A stretch of DNA of 64,000 nucleotides from Hericium rajendrae. Its lineage: Eukaryota; Basidiomycota; Agaricomycetes; Russulales; Hericiaceae. Where the stretch lies: the NCBI GenBank assembly GCA_033439255.1, contig CM065883.1, forward strand, positions 2,294,001 through 2,358,000, in the 5' to 3' direction. The notes under the pieces are model-generated. The model had not been told where the DNA came from, searched no databases, and worked only from the letters and a program-made list of their open reading frames with translations. Made by a program: the position numbers and the translations under genes. Below, piece after piece: positions 34,322 through 45,363 of the stretch; within the stretch, counting starts at the first letter, position 1, and the number at the start of each line of letters is the position of its first letter.

Positions 34322-36094
34322 TTAGTCAGCAGCAAACAAGTCCTTCTCGGCAGGGAAAGGACCGATGTCAGGCACCTCTTGGCTCGCCACTGGGTCATCA
34401 GCAGCACCCTCGTCATCGCTATTATTGCCGCGGACACCGTTGTCATCGCCGTCGCCCTCATCGCTGTCGCCCTCGTCACCATCTTCGTCCTCCTTGTCAG
34501 CTTCATCATCCTCATCTCTCCCTTCCTCGGGAACATGCCATGCCAAAAGGTCGTATCGTGAGGGATCCCATTGAACCGGCAAGCTGTGTTTGGCCAGTAG
34601 TGACTCCCATCGAGCTATACATGAAAGGGCGAAGACGCCGTACATGGCCGCTTGACGGCGAGCGTAGGCATCGAGCCCTGATCTCACATCGCATCTTGCA
34701 TTGTGGTGGCTCCCGACCTCACAAGTTGCATCGCTGCGGCTCCCGACCTTGGCATTCCACTCGCATTCCTTGAACTCGAAGAAGGCGATGGTCCTGCGCA
34801 TCTCCTCCTGCAGCAGGGCAACCTCCTCCTCCCATCGCCGCACCGAAGCACGGCTGCTTGCCCACTCGACTCGCATGCCTGCAAAGGGTAGCAATATGAG
34901 TGAATATACATAAAGAACACTGGGTGAACCACTTACTTTCGTGGACTTCATCGTCTGTCGCACCCTCTCCAGTTGGCAGGTCCCGTGCATCATGTTGCTG
35001 GACACGCCATATCCATGACAACTCCCGTCGACCACGCCCAAGGCCTTCCTCCTGCAATGTGGGAGCTCTGACGTCTTCGCTTTTCAGTTCTTGCAGACGT
35101 CTCTTCCAGTCCCCTTCGGGGTTGAGATTGCTAAGAACCTTGTAGGCGGTTTGATAGCGCCAAACGTAGCGATTCAGTTTCTCAGACAAGGCATTAATCT
35201 GTGACCGCGCCCGGGTGTTCGCCTTCTGATCGGGCCCATTGACATGCTTGCTTTTGTAGTGCAGGAGACCCATACATACGCAGATCTGGCGTCGAACGTG
35301 GTGCAATGCATCATCGGCTTGACCTTCGTGCAGACGCGCCTCCTTCTTCAAGAGCTCCGGTATGCCAGGAGAGTCGCGGTACAGACCGATGAGATCTGAT
35401 GGTAACCAGAGCTTTGCGAACTCTGACTTGTTATCACGTCCATTATCCTCATCACCATCAGCGCGACCGGCATCGCCATCGAGCAGTTGCACGACACACG
35501 GCATGTAAACTGCCTGTACTCGTCGCCAAACCATGATGCGATTGCGCAGAACACTGCGCTTCTCGCCAAGATTGGCCCTCTTTTCGCTCGTTGTCAAGGA
35601 GTTCTTGGTGCGGGCTCGGATTACATGCCTGAGTGTAATTATCAGTAGGGGCCCAATACATGGCAGTTCTGACTTACTGTTGCTCCTCGAGGTCCAACCC
35701 AACCGTCAAGAAAATGCTTGCTGTCATTTCGTGCGGCGGTAGGATGCCTCGGTCGGCTTCTTCCTCCTCCTCTCTTTGCAGTTCTTGGCGCATGTCTGCC
35801 ATAGATGTACCTAGACATTCGTGAGTGATGTAAAGCAATCAGTAACACAATGGGACTCACTTTTTTGCTTCTCCTCGTACGGATTCGGATGAGCAGCAGA
35901 GCGCTCGTAGTCGAGGACCATCTGGTCCCACTTGTCTGTATACTGTTCCGGCACGGTGTCGTTGAGGTCCTCGAAATTGGCTCGCTGCGTGTTTAGCTCG
36001 TCGATAGCGCCTTCGAGGGCCTTGTGCAGTGCGACCCCTGTTGAGACCTGCATAAGCATCATGTTATCGCATATAATACACAGTCACATACTGA
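34322..36094 (-). pseudogene. KDZ transposase gene, 3' part (exon 7 end to exon 11)
   Basis: Exons by my splice reading: last 3 nt of exon 7 (36092-36094), 35861-36047, 35678-35810, 34937-35628, 34322-34878. Motifs typical of the KDZ C-terminus include a helical VEWASSRASVRRWEEEV stretch followed by LLQEEMRRTIAFF, then GLDAYARRQAAMYG. A long acidic Asp/Glu/Gly tail ends at the stop at 34322. Joined across the copia insertion with one copy of TTTTG, the exon lengths sum to an exact multiple of three (about 1,132 codons), and I saw no premature stop. The break by copia B is therefore the only visible lesion. Confidence 0.85.
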
Positions 36095-36099
36095 TTTTG

Positions 36100-36717
36100 T
36101 GTCAAAGTGCGAATCTGAGCGATAGGGAGCGACTCAGGAGCGCAGGGAGCGAAAGGGAGACACAGGGATCGATTAGAGACTGCAGTCCAATGTGAGCAAC
36201 TAAATACATGAGAAAGAAACACTATAACACACCTGCAGTCCAATGTGAGCAACTAAGGAGCTCACAGTCGATGGGACCGCAGGTGTACGACGCTCTACGG
36301 AAGTTGCCGGGCAGTGGCTTCAAAACTGTACAGTAGACACAACCAACAAGGGCAAGGCCCGAAAGAGCGAAAGTGAAGTAAGCCATAGAGTAAGCAGTGC
36401 AATAGACAAGGCAATGCGAGCGAGAAAAATAGACCTGTAACAATAACCAGTTGGCTAAGTGGTAAAGTGTGCTAGACCGACCTGTAAGGGTCCCGGGTTC
36501 GAATCCTGACTAGTGCATGAAAGCATAAGGTCATAGGTTCAACTCCCGAGTAGTGCGCACTAAGCAAGTGTCTTTAAGATCGAATCTCAGAGACTACAAG
36601 CTAGTCACAAGTCCTAGGCTCGACTCCAGGTGTCCGCATGCTTGCAGAAGGACCTAGGATCGAGTCTTGACTGTGCTGTGATTTTGCACTAGGATGCTGA
36701 GTCAAAAGACTTCAACA
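36100..36717 (-). repeat. Copia B 3' LTR
   Basis: Identical by eye to the 5' LTR. It contains the antisense tRNA-like block and the run of B-box-like hairpins. Confidence 0.95.
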
Positions 36718-36727
36718 CTCCCCCCGG
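36718..36727 (-). other. Copia B polypurine tract
   Basis: CTCCCCCCGG on plus reads CCGGGGGGAG on the element strand, immediately upstream of the 3' LTR. This is the usual place where plus-strand DNA synthesis is primed. Confidence 0.8.
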
Positions 36728-36849
36728 ATGAGGCATGTCTGAGCAAAAGAAACAAAAGAGAGTAAGTGTAGCAAAGCAAGCAGAGACCATAAGAGAAAGA
36801 GAGAAAGAAAACATAACACCACTCAGCTCCCCCCGAATCTCTCGACTCT

Positions 36850-39800
36850 CTAACCTTCAACCAATCCAAACATCTCCCGGCACTTAACAACGCGATCCCT
36901 CGCCAGGGCCTTCGTCAGTGCATCCGCAGGCATGTCCGCAGTCCCAAGGAACACAGGATGCAACACTCCAGAGTCGACCTGGTCCCTCAACCAGTAGAAC
37001 CGAAGCTGCATGTGCTTCATCCGACCATGGTGCTCCGGGTGCTTCGAAGAGGCAATGGCAGACTGATTGTCCATGTGCAGAGTCGAAGGACTGGACAGGA
37101 CATCATAGCCAAACTCCGAAAGCAGGTTGCGCATCCAGCAGACCTCCTGACCAGCATCGAAGGCAGCAATGTACTCAGCCTCGGTAGTAGAGGTGGCAAC
37201 AATTGTCTGAAGCCTCGAACGCCAGCTGACAGCACCAGTACCAATGCGGAGGACATAACCAGATGTGGAACGACCATTGTCCGGGTTGCCTGCATGATCA
37301 GCATCAGAATAGGCAGAGAAGAGCTCAGGCGAAGTCCCAGAGGGACTCGGACCATAAGCAAGCTTCAAGTCGACTGTGCCCTTGAGATACTTGAGCAAGT
37401 GCTGAACGGCCTTCCAATGTGCCATGCCAGGATTGGAGGTAAAGCGGCAGAGGACCCCGACAGCATAAGCAATGTCCGGGCGCGTGCCACCTGCGAGATA
37501 GAGGAGAGAACCAACTGCACTGATGTAGGGGATGCTCTCCATCTCCTGGCGCTCCTGCGGGGTCTGCGGACTCATGGCCTTCGAAAGCTGCAATCCAGGC
37601 TCCATCGGTGTCGAGAGAGGCTTGCAATCGTTGTGATTGTAGCGTTCGAGCATATCGAGGATGTACTGGCGCTGGGAGAGAAAGAGACGACGAGTAGAGC
37701 GATCCCGGGTCACTGCAACACCGAGAAGAAATGAAGTCGCACCCAAATCCCGAAGCTTGAAGTGAGAGGCTAACTCCTCCAAGAGCTCGTCAAGAAGCTT
37801 CTCCGAGTTGGATGCCATCGTCCCATCGTCCACAAAGACAGGCACTATAACTCGCACATCACCCTTCTGGAAAACATAGATGCTGTTGTCCGAGTGAATG
37901 CAGGTGAAGCCCATCTTGTGCACGAGAATCTTCGTCAACTTCTTCTTCCACAACAGCGCGGCCTGCTTCAACCCATAGATAGACTTCATCAGCGCAGACA
38001 CATCACCTGGATCGCCCTCTACAAACCCCTCTGGCTGCTTCATATAGACCTCCGCATCGAGATCACCATTGATGAAGGCATGGGAGATGTCGAAAGAGCG
38101 AAGGGAGAGGTCCTCGACTGCTGCAAGAGCAAGGACAGTCCGAATAGAGGCAAACTTGCATGTGGGAGCGAAGATCTCGTTGAAATCCATGCCTGGCCGC
38201 TGGCTAAACCCCTTGGCAACCAATCGAGCCTTGTATCGCTCGATAGAGCCGTCCGGGTTCCGCTTGATCTTGAAGACCCACCGAGACCCAATCGCAGTAC
38301 GACCAGGTGGAAGCGGACCTACAGACCAAGTGCCGTTGCGCTTGTGGGCCTCCATCTCCTCCTGACATGCGAGAAGCCAGTCCTGTGCATCGGGGCGCTG
38401 CATTGCCTCGCGAAAGGACATGGGCTCAGAATCAGCAGAAGAGAGCATCGCACCTTCGGAGAGAAGATCAAGCTCATCCGGGCTGTCTCTCTCCTGTTCC
38501 TCGAGCTCTGAAGCATCAGCTGAAGTCTGCTCGACGTCCTCAACGTCCGAGCCAGATCCAGATGATGATACTGCAGGTGTAGGCTCCCGAGCTTCATGAA
38601 TGGAGGGCGGAGGAGCTTGGACCTTCGCAGAAGACTTGGCCGCGGACTTGATCTTGGACCCAGAGGGCTTCGGATCTGTCTTGGGAGTCTTCCACCACTC
38701 GCCAGGTTGCTTGCGCTCTCGAGTTCCTCGACGCTCTGGCAAGGCAGGCGCGGTCCCTCGAGTCACAGAGCGACCCCGACGAGCAGGCTGAACAGCAGGG
38801 GCTGCAGCAGGTGGCAGAGCAGCAGGGGCTGCAGGCGGAGGAGAGAGTGCCGGTTCAACGTCGTGCTCCTGTTCTTCAGCAACAGGCTGTCTTCTGACTG
38901 ACGGCTGAGAAGAGGGTGCGTCACCATCCCCCTCCAGAACCGGTACAATCATCGGAGCAGAGTCCTGAGCATCAAGCGAGGAAGCGAGCAAACGCGAAGG
39001 AGAAGAGGGTGTAGACATCGATGGGGAGTTCCTGGAATGACTAGGGAAGTCACGCTCATCGAAAGTGGCACACTCACTGATTACAGACTTGCGAGTCTGC
39101 GGATTATAAAACTTCCAACCCTTGTACCCCTCCGGATACCCGATAAAGATGCACTTCTCCATATGGGGATCCAGGGACCTCCTCTTGTCCTTCTGCACAT
39201 GCACATAGGCCGCACATCCCCACACTCGCAGACGCGAGACATCAGGCTTCGCGCCATGCCAGAGCTGATAGGGAGTGGCATTCTCGACGGCAGAGGTACC
39301 CACACGGTTCCAAACGTGCACATAAGCTGCCAGACACTCACCCCAGAATGTCTTCGGCAGCCCAGACTCCGCCAGCATCGTGGTAACCCCCTCATCCATC
39401 GTACGGTTCGCACGCTCAGCTACTCCATTTTGCTGAGGCCTGTTCCGCACGGTATGTTGACGAGTGATCCCTGCAGCGGTGGTAAAAGCGATGAACTCAT
39501 TCGACATGTACTCACCCCCCTTATCATCTCGCAAGCCCTTGATCTGCGAGTCGAAGTGATTCTCAGCATAAGCTTTGAATGCCTTGAAAGCAGCAAAGGC
39601 CCCATCCTTCGTGCGAAGCAGATAGATGGTGCGGAAGCGGGAGTAGTCGTCAATGAAGCTGATCCAGTACTTGTAGCCTCCGATGGACTGAACAATGAGA
39701 GGGCCATGAAGATCTGTGTGAATAAGCTGCAAAGGCGAGTCCGCGCGAGATAAGGAGCTCGGAAAGGGATCTGCATGCATCTTGCCTGCGAGACAAGCGA

Positions 39801-41250
39801 CACAGATCGGATCCGCTGTTGCAGACGACTGGAGATCGAGGCCAGTAACGAGGTCTTCACGAATGAGACGTTGGACACCAGCAATGTGATGGTGACAGAG
39901 TCGACGATGCCAGAGAGACATATCGAGAGGAAGAGTCGATGCAAGACGTGCAAAGGCGATCGAGTGGACAGTGTGACCCTCGAGGAAGGCAGAGTTCGAG
40001 CCGTTGACTCGAGCAGTGAAGAACAGCTCACCAGCGCGCTCGAATCGCATACAGTCGCCTTTGATCACAACAGTGAAGCCCTTGGCTCGAGTGAGGAAGA
40101 GAACTGAGAGGAGATTATTGCAGAGATCAGGGACATGAAGGACTTGAGTAAAGATGACTGGCTGCTGCTCCTTTCCTCCGACCACTGGCACAAACTGAAC
40201 CGAGCCTACTCCTGCAGCATAGACGATCTTGTTGTCTGCGAGACGAACGGGAACGACATGCGGAGTGTAGTCGACGAACCAATGGCGATGAGAGGTCATA
40301 TGAGACGTGGCCCCAGTGTCTGCATTCCAGGAATCGTCAGCAACGAAGGAGGGTGAGGCAGAGGCTCCGAGAGAGAGTGAGAGTGAAGGACTTGCACTTC
40401 CAGCAAACTCTTGAACGACGGAGGCAGAATGAGCGACCGCGGGAGCTGCAAAGGTAGATCCTGATGTCATTGCCTTCTGCTTCTCGTCCCAGGCCTTCCG
40501 ATGACACTGTTCCTCGCTATGACCACCTCTCTTGCAGTATGTGCACGTCACACGTGGGCCAGAGGGCGTACCAGAGGGCTTGCCACCGGTCCGCGGAGGC
40601 TTGGAGAAAGTCCGAAGTGCAGAGGCACCATCCTTGCCTGAAACGTCGCCGGATCGATGCATGCGATTGATCTCCTCGTTGCGGAACGCTGCCTGAAGCG
40701 ACGAACGATCCATCTTCTCGAGTAGGAGCAAGGAAGAGGAGAAGGAGGAGTATTCAGAGGGCAGAGAACGAATCATGGTCATGCAAACGAGCTCCTCGTC
40801 GAGCTTGGTGATGTCGAAGGACTCCGGACGCAGGTTCTGAACGCGGAGAATGGCCTCATCGATGCGGTTCATCAGGGATGCGAGCGACTCCTCCTCACCC
40901 TTGCGGATGGAGAAGAGATCGTCGTAGGCATTGAATCGAGCACCGGGACGCTGCGAGAGGTGAACAGAACGAAGGGTGGTCCAGATAAGCTTAGCATCGG
41001 ACTTGCAAGCCTGGATATGGATGCGCTGGTCCGGGGCAATAGCAAGAAACAGCGCACCAAGAGCCTTATCGTGCTTCTCCAACCAATCGGCAACCTTATC
41101 CGTCTCCTTTACCGGCTTGGGCTCAGTACCACTCACAATACCCCATAGACCCCTCAACCTCAAGACCGCAGTGATCTCCTCACTCCACTGAACATAGTTC
41201 GAGGACGAAAGCCTCGAAATTTGCATGAGGTGCGAAAATGGGTTCGACAT
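36850..41250 (-). CDS. Copia gag-pol polyprotein, intact
   Basis: One 1466-residue frame. Gag spans about 1-215; the zinc knuckle is C236-x2-C239-x4-H244-x4-C249. Protease has D311-T-G. The pre-integrase region (LWHRRLCHHH, 446-455) precedes integrase, with D513, D576 and E612 (GVAERANR). A Pro/Ser-rich linker covers about 735-940. Reverse transcriptase runs from RWVFKIKRN (990) through FDISHAFING (D1054) to FVDD (1139-1142). RNase H has D1316, E1358 and D1394. The order PR-IN-RT-RH defines Ty1/copia. It starts at MSNPFSHL, about 290 nt after the primer site. A single frame without a gag-pol shift implies another means of setting the gag:pol ratio. Confidence 0.95.
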   Translation of the reverse strand: MSNPFSHLMQISRLSSSNYVQWSEEITAVLRLRGLWGIVSGTEPKPVKETDKVADWLEKHDKALGALFLAIAPDQRIHIQACKSDAKLIWTTLRSVHLSQRPGARFNAYDDLFSIRKGEEESLASLMNRIDEAILRVQNLRPESFDITKLDEELVCMTMIRSLPSEYSSFSSSLLLLEKMDRSSLQAAFRNEEINRMHRSGDVSGKDGASALRTFSKPPRTGGKPSGTPSGPRVTCTYCKRGGHSEEQCHRKAWDEKQKAMTSGSTFAAPAVAHSASVVQEFAGSASPSLSLSLGASASPSFVADDSWNADTGATSHMTSHRHWFVDYTPHVVPVRLADNKIVYAAGVGSVQFVPVVGGKEQQPVIFTQVLHVPDLCNNLLSVLFLTRAKGFTVVIKGDCMRFERAGELFFTARVNGSNSAFLEGHTVHSIAFARLASTLPLDMSLWHRRLCHHHIAGVQRLIREDLVTGLDLQSSATADPICVACLAGKMHADPFPSSLSRADSPLQLIHTDLHGPLIVQSIGGYKYWISFIDDYSRFRTIYLLRTKDGAFAAFKAFKAYAENHFDSQIKGLRDDKGGEYMSNEFIAFTTAAGITRQHTVRNRPQQNGVAERANRTMDEGVTTMLAESGLPKTFWGECLAAYVHVWNRVGTSAVENATPYQLWHGAKPDVSRLRVWGCAAYVHVQKDKRRSLDPHMEKCIFIGYPEGYKGWKFYNPQTRKSVISECATFDERDFPSHSRNSPSMSTPSSPSRLLASSLDAQDSAPMIVPVLEGDGDAPSSQPSVRRQPVAEEQEHDVEPALSPPPAAPAALPPAAAPAVQPARRGRSVTRGTAPALPERRGTRERKQPGEWWKTPKTDPKPSGSKIKSAAKSSAKVQAPPPSIHEAREPTPAVSSSGSGSDVEDVEQTSADASELEEQERDSPDELDLLSEGAMLSSADSEPMSFREAMQRPDAQDWLLACQEEMEAHKRNGTWSVGPLPPGRTAIGSRWVFKIKRNPDGSIERYKARLVAKGFSQRPGMDFNEIFAPTCKFASIRTVLALAAVEDLSLRSFDISHAFINGDLDAEVYMKQPEGFVEGDPGDVSALMKSIYGLKQAALLWKKKLTKILVHKMGFTCIHSDNSIYVFQKGDVRVIVPVFVDDGTMASNSEKLLDELLEELASHFKLRDLGATSFLLGVAVTRDRSTRRLFLSQRQYILDMLERYNHNDCKPLSTPMEPGLQLSKAMSPQTPQERQEMESIPYISAVGSLLYLAGGTRPDIAYAVGVLCRFTSNPGMAHWKAVQHLLKYLKGTVDLKLAYGPSPSGTSPELFSAYSDADHAGNPDNGRSTSGYVLRIGTGAVSWRSRLQTIVATSTTEAEYIAAFDAGQEVCWMRNLLSEFGYDVLSSPSTLHMDNQSAIASSKHPEHHGRMKHMQLRFYWLRDQVDSGVLHPVFLGTADMPADALTKALARDRVVKCREMFGLVEG

Positions 41251-41540
41251 ATCTGAGTCGGACCGGGGAAGACCAGCAAGGCACTATAGTGTAGCGGGCT
41301 TGATTGTCGAAGGTAGAAGTCGATAAAATGAAGGGTCGACGCTTTTTGGGAGCGGAGGGGATAGAGATATAAGAGATAGATGCAGAGTAACTCAACGATG
41401 TTAAGACCCGATGGCTCAGCGGATCGGCGCGAAAACTTGTGGACAACGAAGGTACGCAGAGGCGACGTCGTTGGCGAAAGATCGGCGAGATCGGACGAGT
41501 GGATGGGCAGATATCGATGATGTGAAAACTTCGCTAGAGC

Positions 41541-41555
41541 GCAGGGCCCATAACC
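41541..41555 (-). other. Copia B primer-binding site, internal tRNA-iMet type
   Basis: GGTTATGGGCCCTGC immediately follows the 5' LTR. It matches the complement of the initiator tRNA-Met anticodon arm and is identical to the primer site of the gag-only element (29271-29285). Confidence 0.9.
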
Positions 41556-42173
41556 TGTCAAAGTGCGAATCTGAGCGATAGGGAGCGACTCAGGAGCGCA
41601 GGGAGCGAAAGGGAGACACAGGGATCGATTAGAGACTGCAGTCCAATGTGAGCAACTAAATACATGAGAAAGAAACACTATAACACACCTGCAGTCCAAT
41701 GTGAGCAACTAAGGAGCTCACAGTCGATGGGACCGCAGGTGTACGACGCTCTACGGAAGTTGCCGGGCAGTGGCTTCAAAACTGTACAGTAGACACAACC
41801 AACAAGGGCAAGGCCCGAAAGAGCGAAAGTGAAGTAAGCCATAGAGTAAGCAGTGCAATAGACAAGGCAATGCGAGCGAGAAAAATAGACCTGTAACAAT
41901 AACCAGTTGGCTAAGTGGTAAAGTGTGCTAGACCGACCTGTAAGGGTCCCGGGTTCGAATCCTGACTAGTGCATGAAAGCATAAGGTCATAGGTTCAACT
42001 CCCGAGTAGTGCGCACTAAGCAAGTGTCTTTAAGATCGAATCTCAGAGACTACAAGCTAGTCACAAGTCCTAGGCTCGACTCCAGGTGTCCGCATGCTTG
42101 CAGAAGGACCTAGGATCGAGTCTTGACTGTGCTGTGATTTTGCACTAGGATGCTGAGTCAAAAGACTTCAACA
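41556..42173 (-). repeat. Copia B 5' LTR
   Basis: 618 bp. On the plus strand, A-box TGGCTAAGTGGT near 41910 and B-box GGTTCGAATCC near 41952 are followed by B-box-like hairpins starting near 41991, 42033, 42072 and 42112, a spacing of about 40 bp. Confidence 0.95.
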
Positions 42174-44313
42174 TTTTGGTAGTCTTCTGCCAGTTCACAG
42201 CCCCAAAAACATCATTAAACACCTCATACCGCCCAGCTGCTGACATTTCACGTGTGCTAAGTGCCGCGGGGTTAGTCATAGCCCAGCCGCTCTCGATGCC
42301 CTCTCCGCTTGTCCGAGCTGCACCGCGCATATAGTTCAAAGAAAACGGGCCTTGACACTTGTCCCCATGCGCCAGTAGATGGAACTTTGGGACGGCCCAC
42401 CGAATTTTGAGCTGGCTGAAGTCGAAAGTAAGATAGTCGGGAAGAGATAGCAGACGCCGGAAGAAGTTGACCATGAAGGAACACGCAATGTCGTAGGAGA
42501 GAAGCAGCTGCAGTATGAACGCCCCGGTGAGCACAAGGGTTGATAGCAAGGCGTAATCCATGTTAGCGAAGCTGGAATACTGATATTAGCACATTGTTTA
42601 CCATCCCCAGCGAAAGGAACTTACCGCTCTCCATGTTGCAGGTCGATGACGCCGTGCTTGCGGTAGTAACAGTGTCGGGAACAGATCACGGTGCCGACAC
42701 CAGAGACAACAAAGCACTTTTGAGCTGGCACATTCGCGTGGTCTATCGCCAAATGATTAGAGCCACAATGCTTCATCTAGCACAACTTGAGCCACGTACA
42801 AAATAAGAATTATAAGGCAACTTACCTCGGGCTCGCCAACGTGACTCTTCAAGTAGGCCTGAAATTTTGTTTCTTCCACAAAGTATGCCCAACCGGAGGC
42901 GAGCTCCACCTGCTTGTCTTTTTTCTTCTTCAACTTCAACTTGAAGTTGGCATCGACCGCCAGAAGGAGACAGTACATCCACCTAATTGTGCACGCCGAT
43001 GAGCAAAGTAACAATGCAGAGATAAACAATCTTACTTGACAGTGTCCAGGGCATTCTCCCAACCTTCGGGTAAGTTGCGTCCGGGATGCGGACACCGTGG
43101 ACACTCGACCACCAACTCTCCTGGACTTGTGCCTTGGAAGCCGGTCGGGTCGTGGCCTCGCCCAGCTCTCTTGGCCATGAGTAATAGACGGTATAAGCGC
43201 ACGGTGCGAAGGAACTCTTTGTAACGATCCTGCAGTACGAATGAGTCAAAATCTCTGATACAAGACCAAATCAGTACTTACCAGAGGGTGATAAAGTCCT
43301 GTCCCATCATTTATGGACGACAACCCATGATAAAAATCGTATGCGTTCAGTTTGCCCTGCAAATTGAGCTTGTGGAACATGCGCAAGGTGGCGAATGATA
43401 TCACAGTTCGAGGGCGATCGACCGTGGCTGGAAACCAACGCGCACGAAGGAGTTGGACGCAAGGATGTGAAGATCCAAGAACTTCGCACCCGCAATAGCT
43501 AATTGCAACTTCATGGAATCCTGACACATCTATGACAGTCAGAGTACCCTCTCGCACACGAGGATATGGGCATTTACGGCCATCGTGGCCTAGTTGTAAG
43601 CGCAGGCCAGCTTCCTGCAGTGAGTACCGGTTGAATAGTCCGTCTTGCCAGACCTTTTAAGATGCGTGCGTTAGCTTTCGGCGGGTGGGCAATCGAGAGT
43701 ATTTACTACAAACCTGTACACGATGCAAGGGTAATGTCTTATGTGAATCCACCATGCATTTGGCGCAGAGCATCTGCCCACCAACACAATCGGTACACCG
43801 TACATGACCGTCCCTTTCTTGGCACTGAGCGCATATTGGAGGTTCGGAGAATGCACCAAGGCCATCGTGCCGTAACAGCTCATCGACATAAGTGTCCTGG
43901 AAGGGGATCCAATCGTTGATAGGATTAACCTGCAAGAAATAAATGATTCAGAACCACTGCCAATTAGCTTGAAGGTTACTTACGCGGGCACACTTCTGTT
44001 GCTGCGAGGGTGGACCACAAATGATTACATCGTCGTCATTGTCTCTCGCATCCCATCCTCCGGCATCTTCACGAAGGTCAGATAGATCGTCGGAGGTAGA
44101 CGTCGGTGTTTCTGTCACAGGCACCTCGACATTGCGATGGAAGGAGGTTTGGTGATTTGGTCCACGGTGCCTTTGCTGGGAGATGTTGAGAGTGACATGG
44201 CGATGTAAACTGGTGGACGCGGAAGCTTCATCCGTGGCCATGGTGCTTGGATTCTTCCGCGGGGCCATAGTGATGACTTGAACGCCTTTGTCACGCTTGC
44301 GTTTGCCTCCCAT
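42174..44313 (-). pseudogene. KDZ transposase gene, 5' part with CxC2 domain (exons 1-7)
   Basis: Exons: 43984-44313, 43714-43929, 43282-43653, 43036-43229, 42826-42982, 42625-42776 and 42174-42579. Exon 2 carries the CxC2 cysteine cluster (CAQC, CTDC, CAKC, then a His pair), a DNA- or zinc-binding module fused to KDZ transposases. Later exons show ECPRCPHPGRNLP, then KDZ core motifs: SYDIACSF-like with the first acidic residue, PKFHLLAHGDKCQ, and GEGIESGWA with the probable catalytic Glu. KDZ proteins are RNase H-fold DNA transposases typical of basidiomycetes. The gene is broken near the end of exon 7 by copia B. The start chosen is the first Met of the basic MGGKRKRDKG stretch. Confidence 0.88.
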
Positions 44314-44659
44314 TGTGCTAGTGCTTGCTGGATGCAGTCGGCGCCTAAGCGGAAGTCTGTTGATAGCTCAAGCCAGGCGCGTGATTCATGATGACTAAAG
44401 ATGCCTTATGTGTTTATGTGTTATGGTCCGTTCTACGAATCATAATAGTCTTGTATCTATTTCCGACGAACACTGTTCACTTAATTCTCACTGGCATTCA
44501 ATTGAGTAGCTACTTTGAATAAGATTGTCAAATGAGATTCTTTCGTAGGCTCCAAAGCTGTATGAGTGGTGCCTCGCCTAGAGCGAGCATGAGTACAGCT
44601 AAGGTAGCGAAGTGCAGCACCGAGCAAGAAATACTAAGATGACATAGATAACATGGTCG
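44314..44659. other. Intergenic, no gene seen
   Basis: This stretch separates the KDZ start from the end of the next minus-strand gene. It likely holds the KDZ promoter; I recognise no specific motif. Confidence 0.35.
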
Positions 44660-45363
44660 CTATCCTGGGAATTCGTATGTGCAACCCTTAGAATTTGTAG
44701 GAGCATCTGAATAAAGGCCGGTGCACACTATGTAGATATTAGCTAGAAAGCACAGAAGATAAGTTGACTCGTACCATGCGCCGCACCAGATGAGCTCGCG
44801 GGTTTCTGCCAAAGCTCGATAGACTCCCTCGGGCTTATCACAAAGCTCGATCTCCTGATGATAGGCCGCAATTAGACGACGCAGGCCATGCAATGCCTGT
44901 GCATCAGCAGCGCAGATGCTACGGGTTTGCAGCAGAGCATGCTGCTGCTCTTCCAAGCGGACCCTGAACTCATCCTTCCAAGTAGAATGCTGGTCCTTCA
45001 AGGCCTCACGCCATTCGATTACGTGTCCCCAATGGGCACTTTCGATGGCAGCCATATCAACCGTACGGGCGGGATCGAGGGTTCCCCTATGCGAGATCAT
45101 AAGCTTGCTGTGATGGTCAGGGTCAGAGTTCATATCTTCAAAGTAAGTGAAGCTGCTCACCTTGTAATATCGCCACTAGGCAAGCAAACAGGTGCGGCTC
45201 TGCGGGCAGCATCCCTGGCCTCAGCTGTTTTCCCTGCCTTGCGACGGTGACTCCGCACATAATAACATCGCTGATACTTTTTCCTGCTTTTTCTGTGACT
45301 GCGAAAGCTGTCAATGCTATGACTTATAATGAAATTTGAGTGCTTACTTTTCGTAGTAGGTCA
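44660..45363 (-). CDS. Small hypothetical protein, basic N-terminus and helical middle
   Basis: Read with short introns from ATG at 45361-45363 (MTYYEK, then a splice to a basic SHRKSRKKYQRCYYVRSHRRK stretch, then a splice near 45165 to 45110). The middle is Glu/Gln/Leu-rich and probably helical (DEFRVRLEEQQHALLQTRS). The frame stays open to 44660, though a GTACGAG donor near 44777 offers another end. I do not recognise the family. Short Arg/Lys-rich helical proteins are common beside KDZ-type genes, so a transposon-linked role is possible but unproven. Confidence 0.4.

Larger units (their letters stand above)
36100..42173 (-). mobile_element. Copia element B, full length and young (6074 bp)
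   Basis: Complete Ty1/copia element with LTRs 36100-36717 and 41556-42173 (618 bp each, no difference seen). The target duplication TTTTG is perfect (36095-36099, 42174-42178). Primer site 41541-41555, a GGGGGGAG purine tract by the 3' LTR, and an uninterrupted 1466-codon polyprotein are all present. It lies in exon 7 of the KDZ gene in the same orientation. It has every part needed for transposition and is probably active or recently so. Confidence 0.96.

Noticed and set aside
36958-39753. Long plus-strand frames opposite the copia polyprotein
   Set aside because: They are antisense shadows of the GC-rich pol frame; the same frames occur opposite element A.
41905-41985. A tRNA gene in the copia LTR
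   Set aside because: A- and B-boxes are good but the acceptor stem does not pair and no anticodon arm is convincing, so it is recorded as tRNA-like only.
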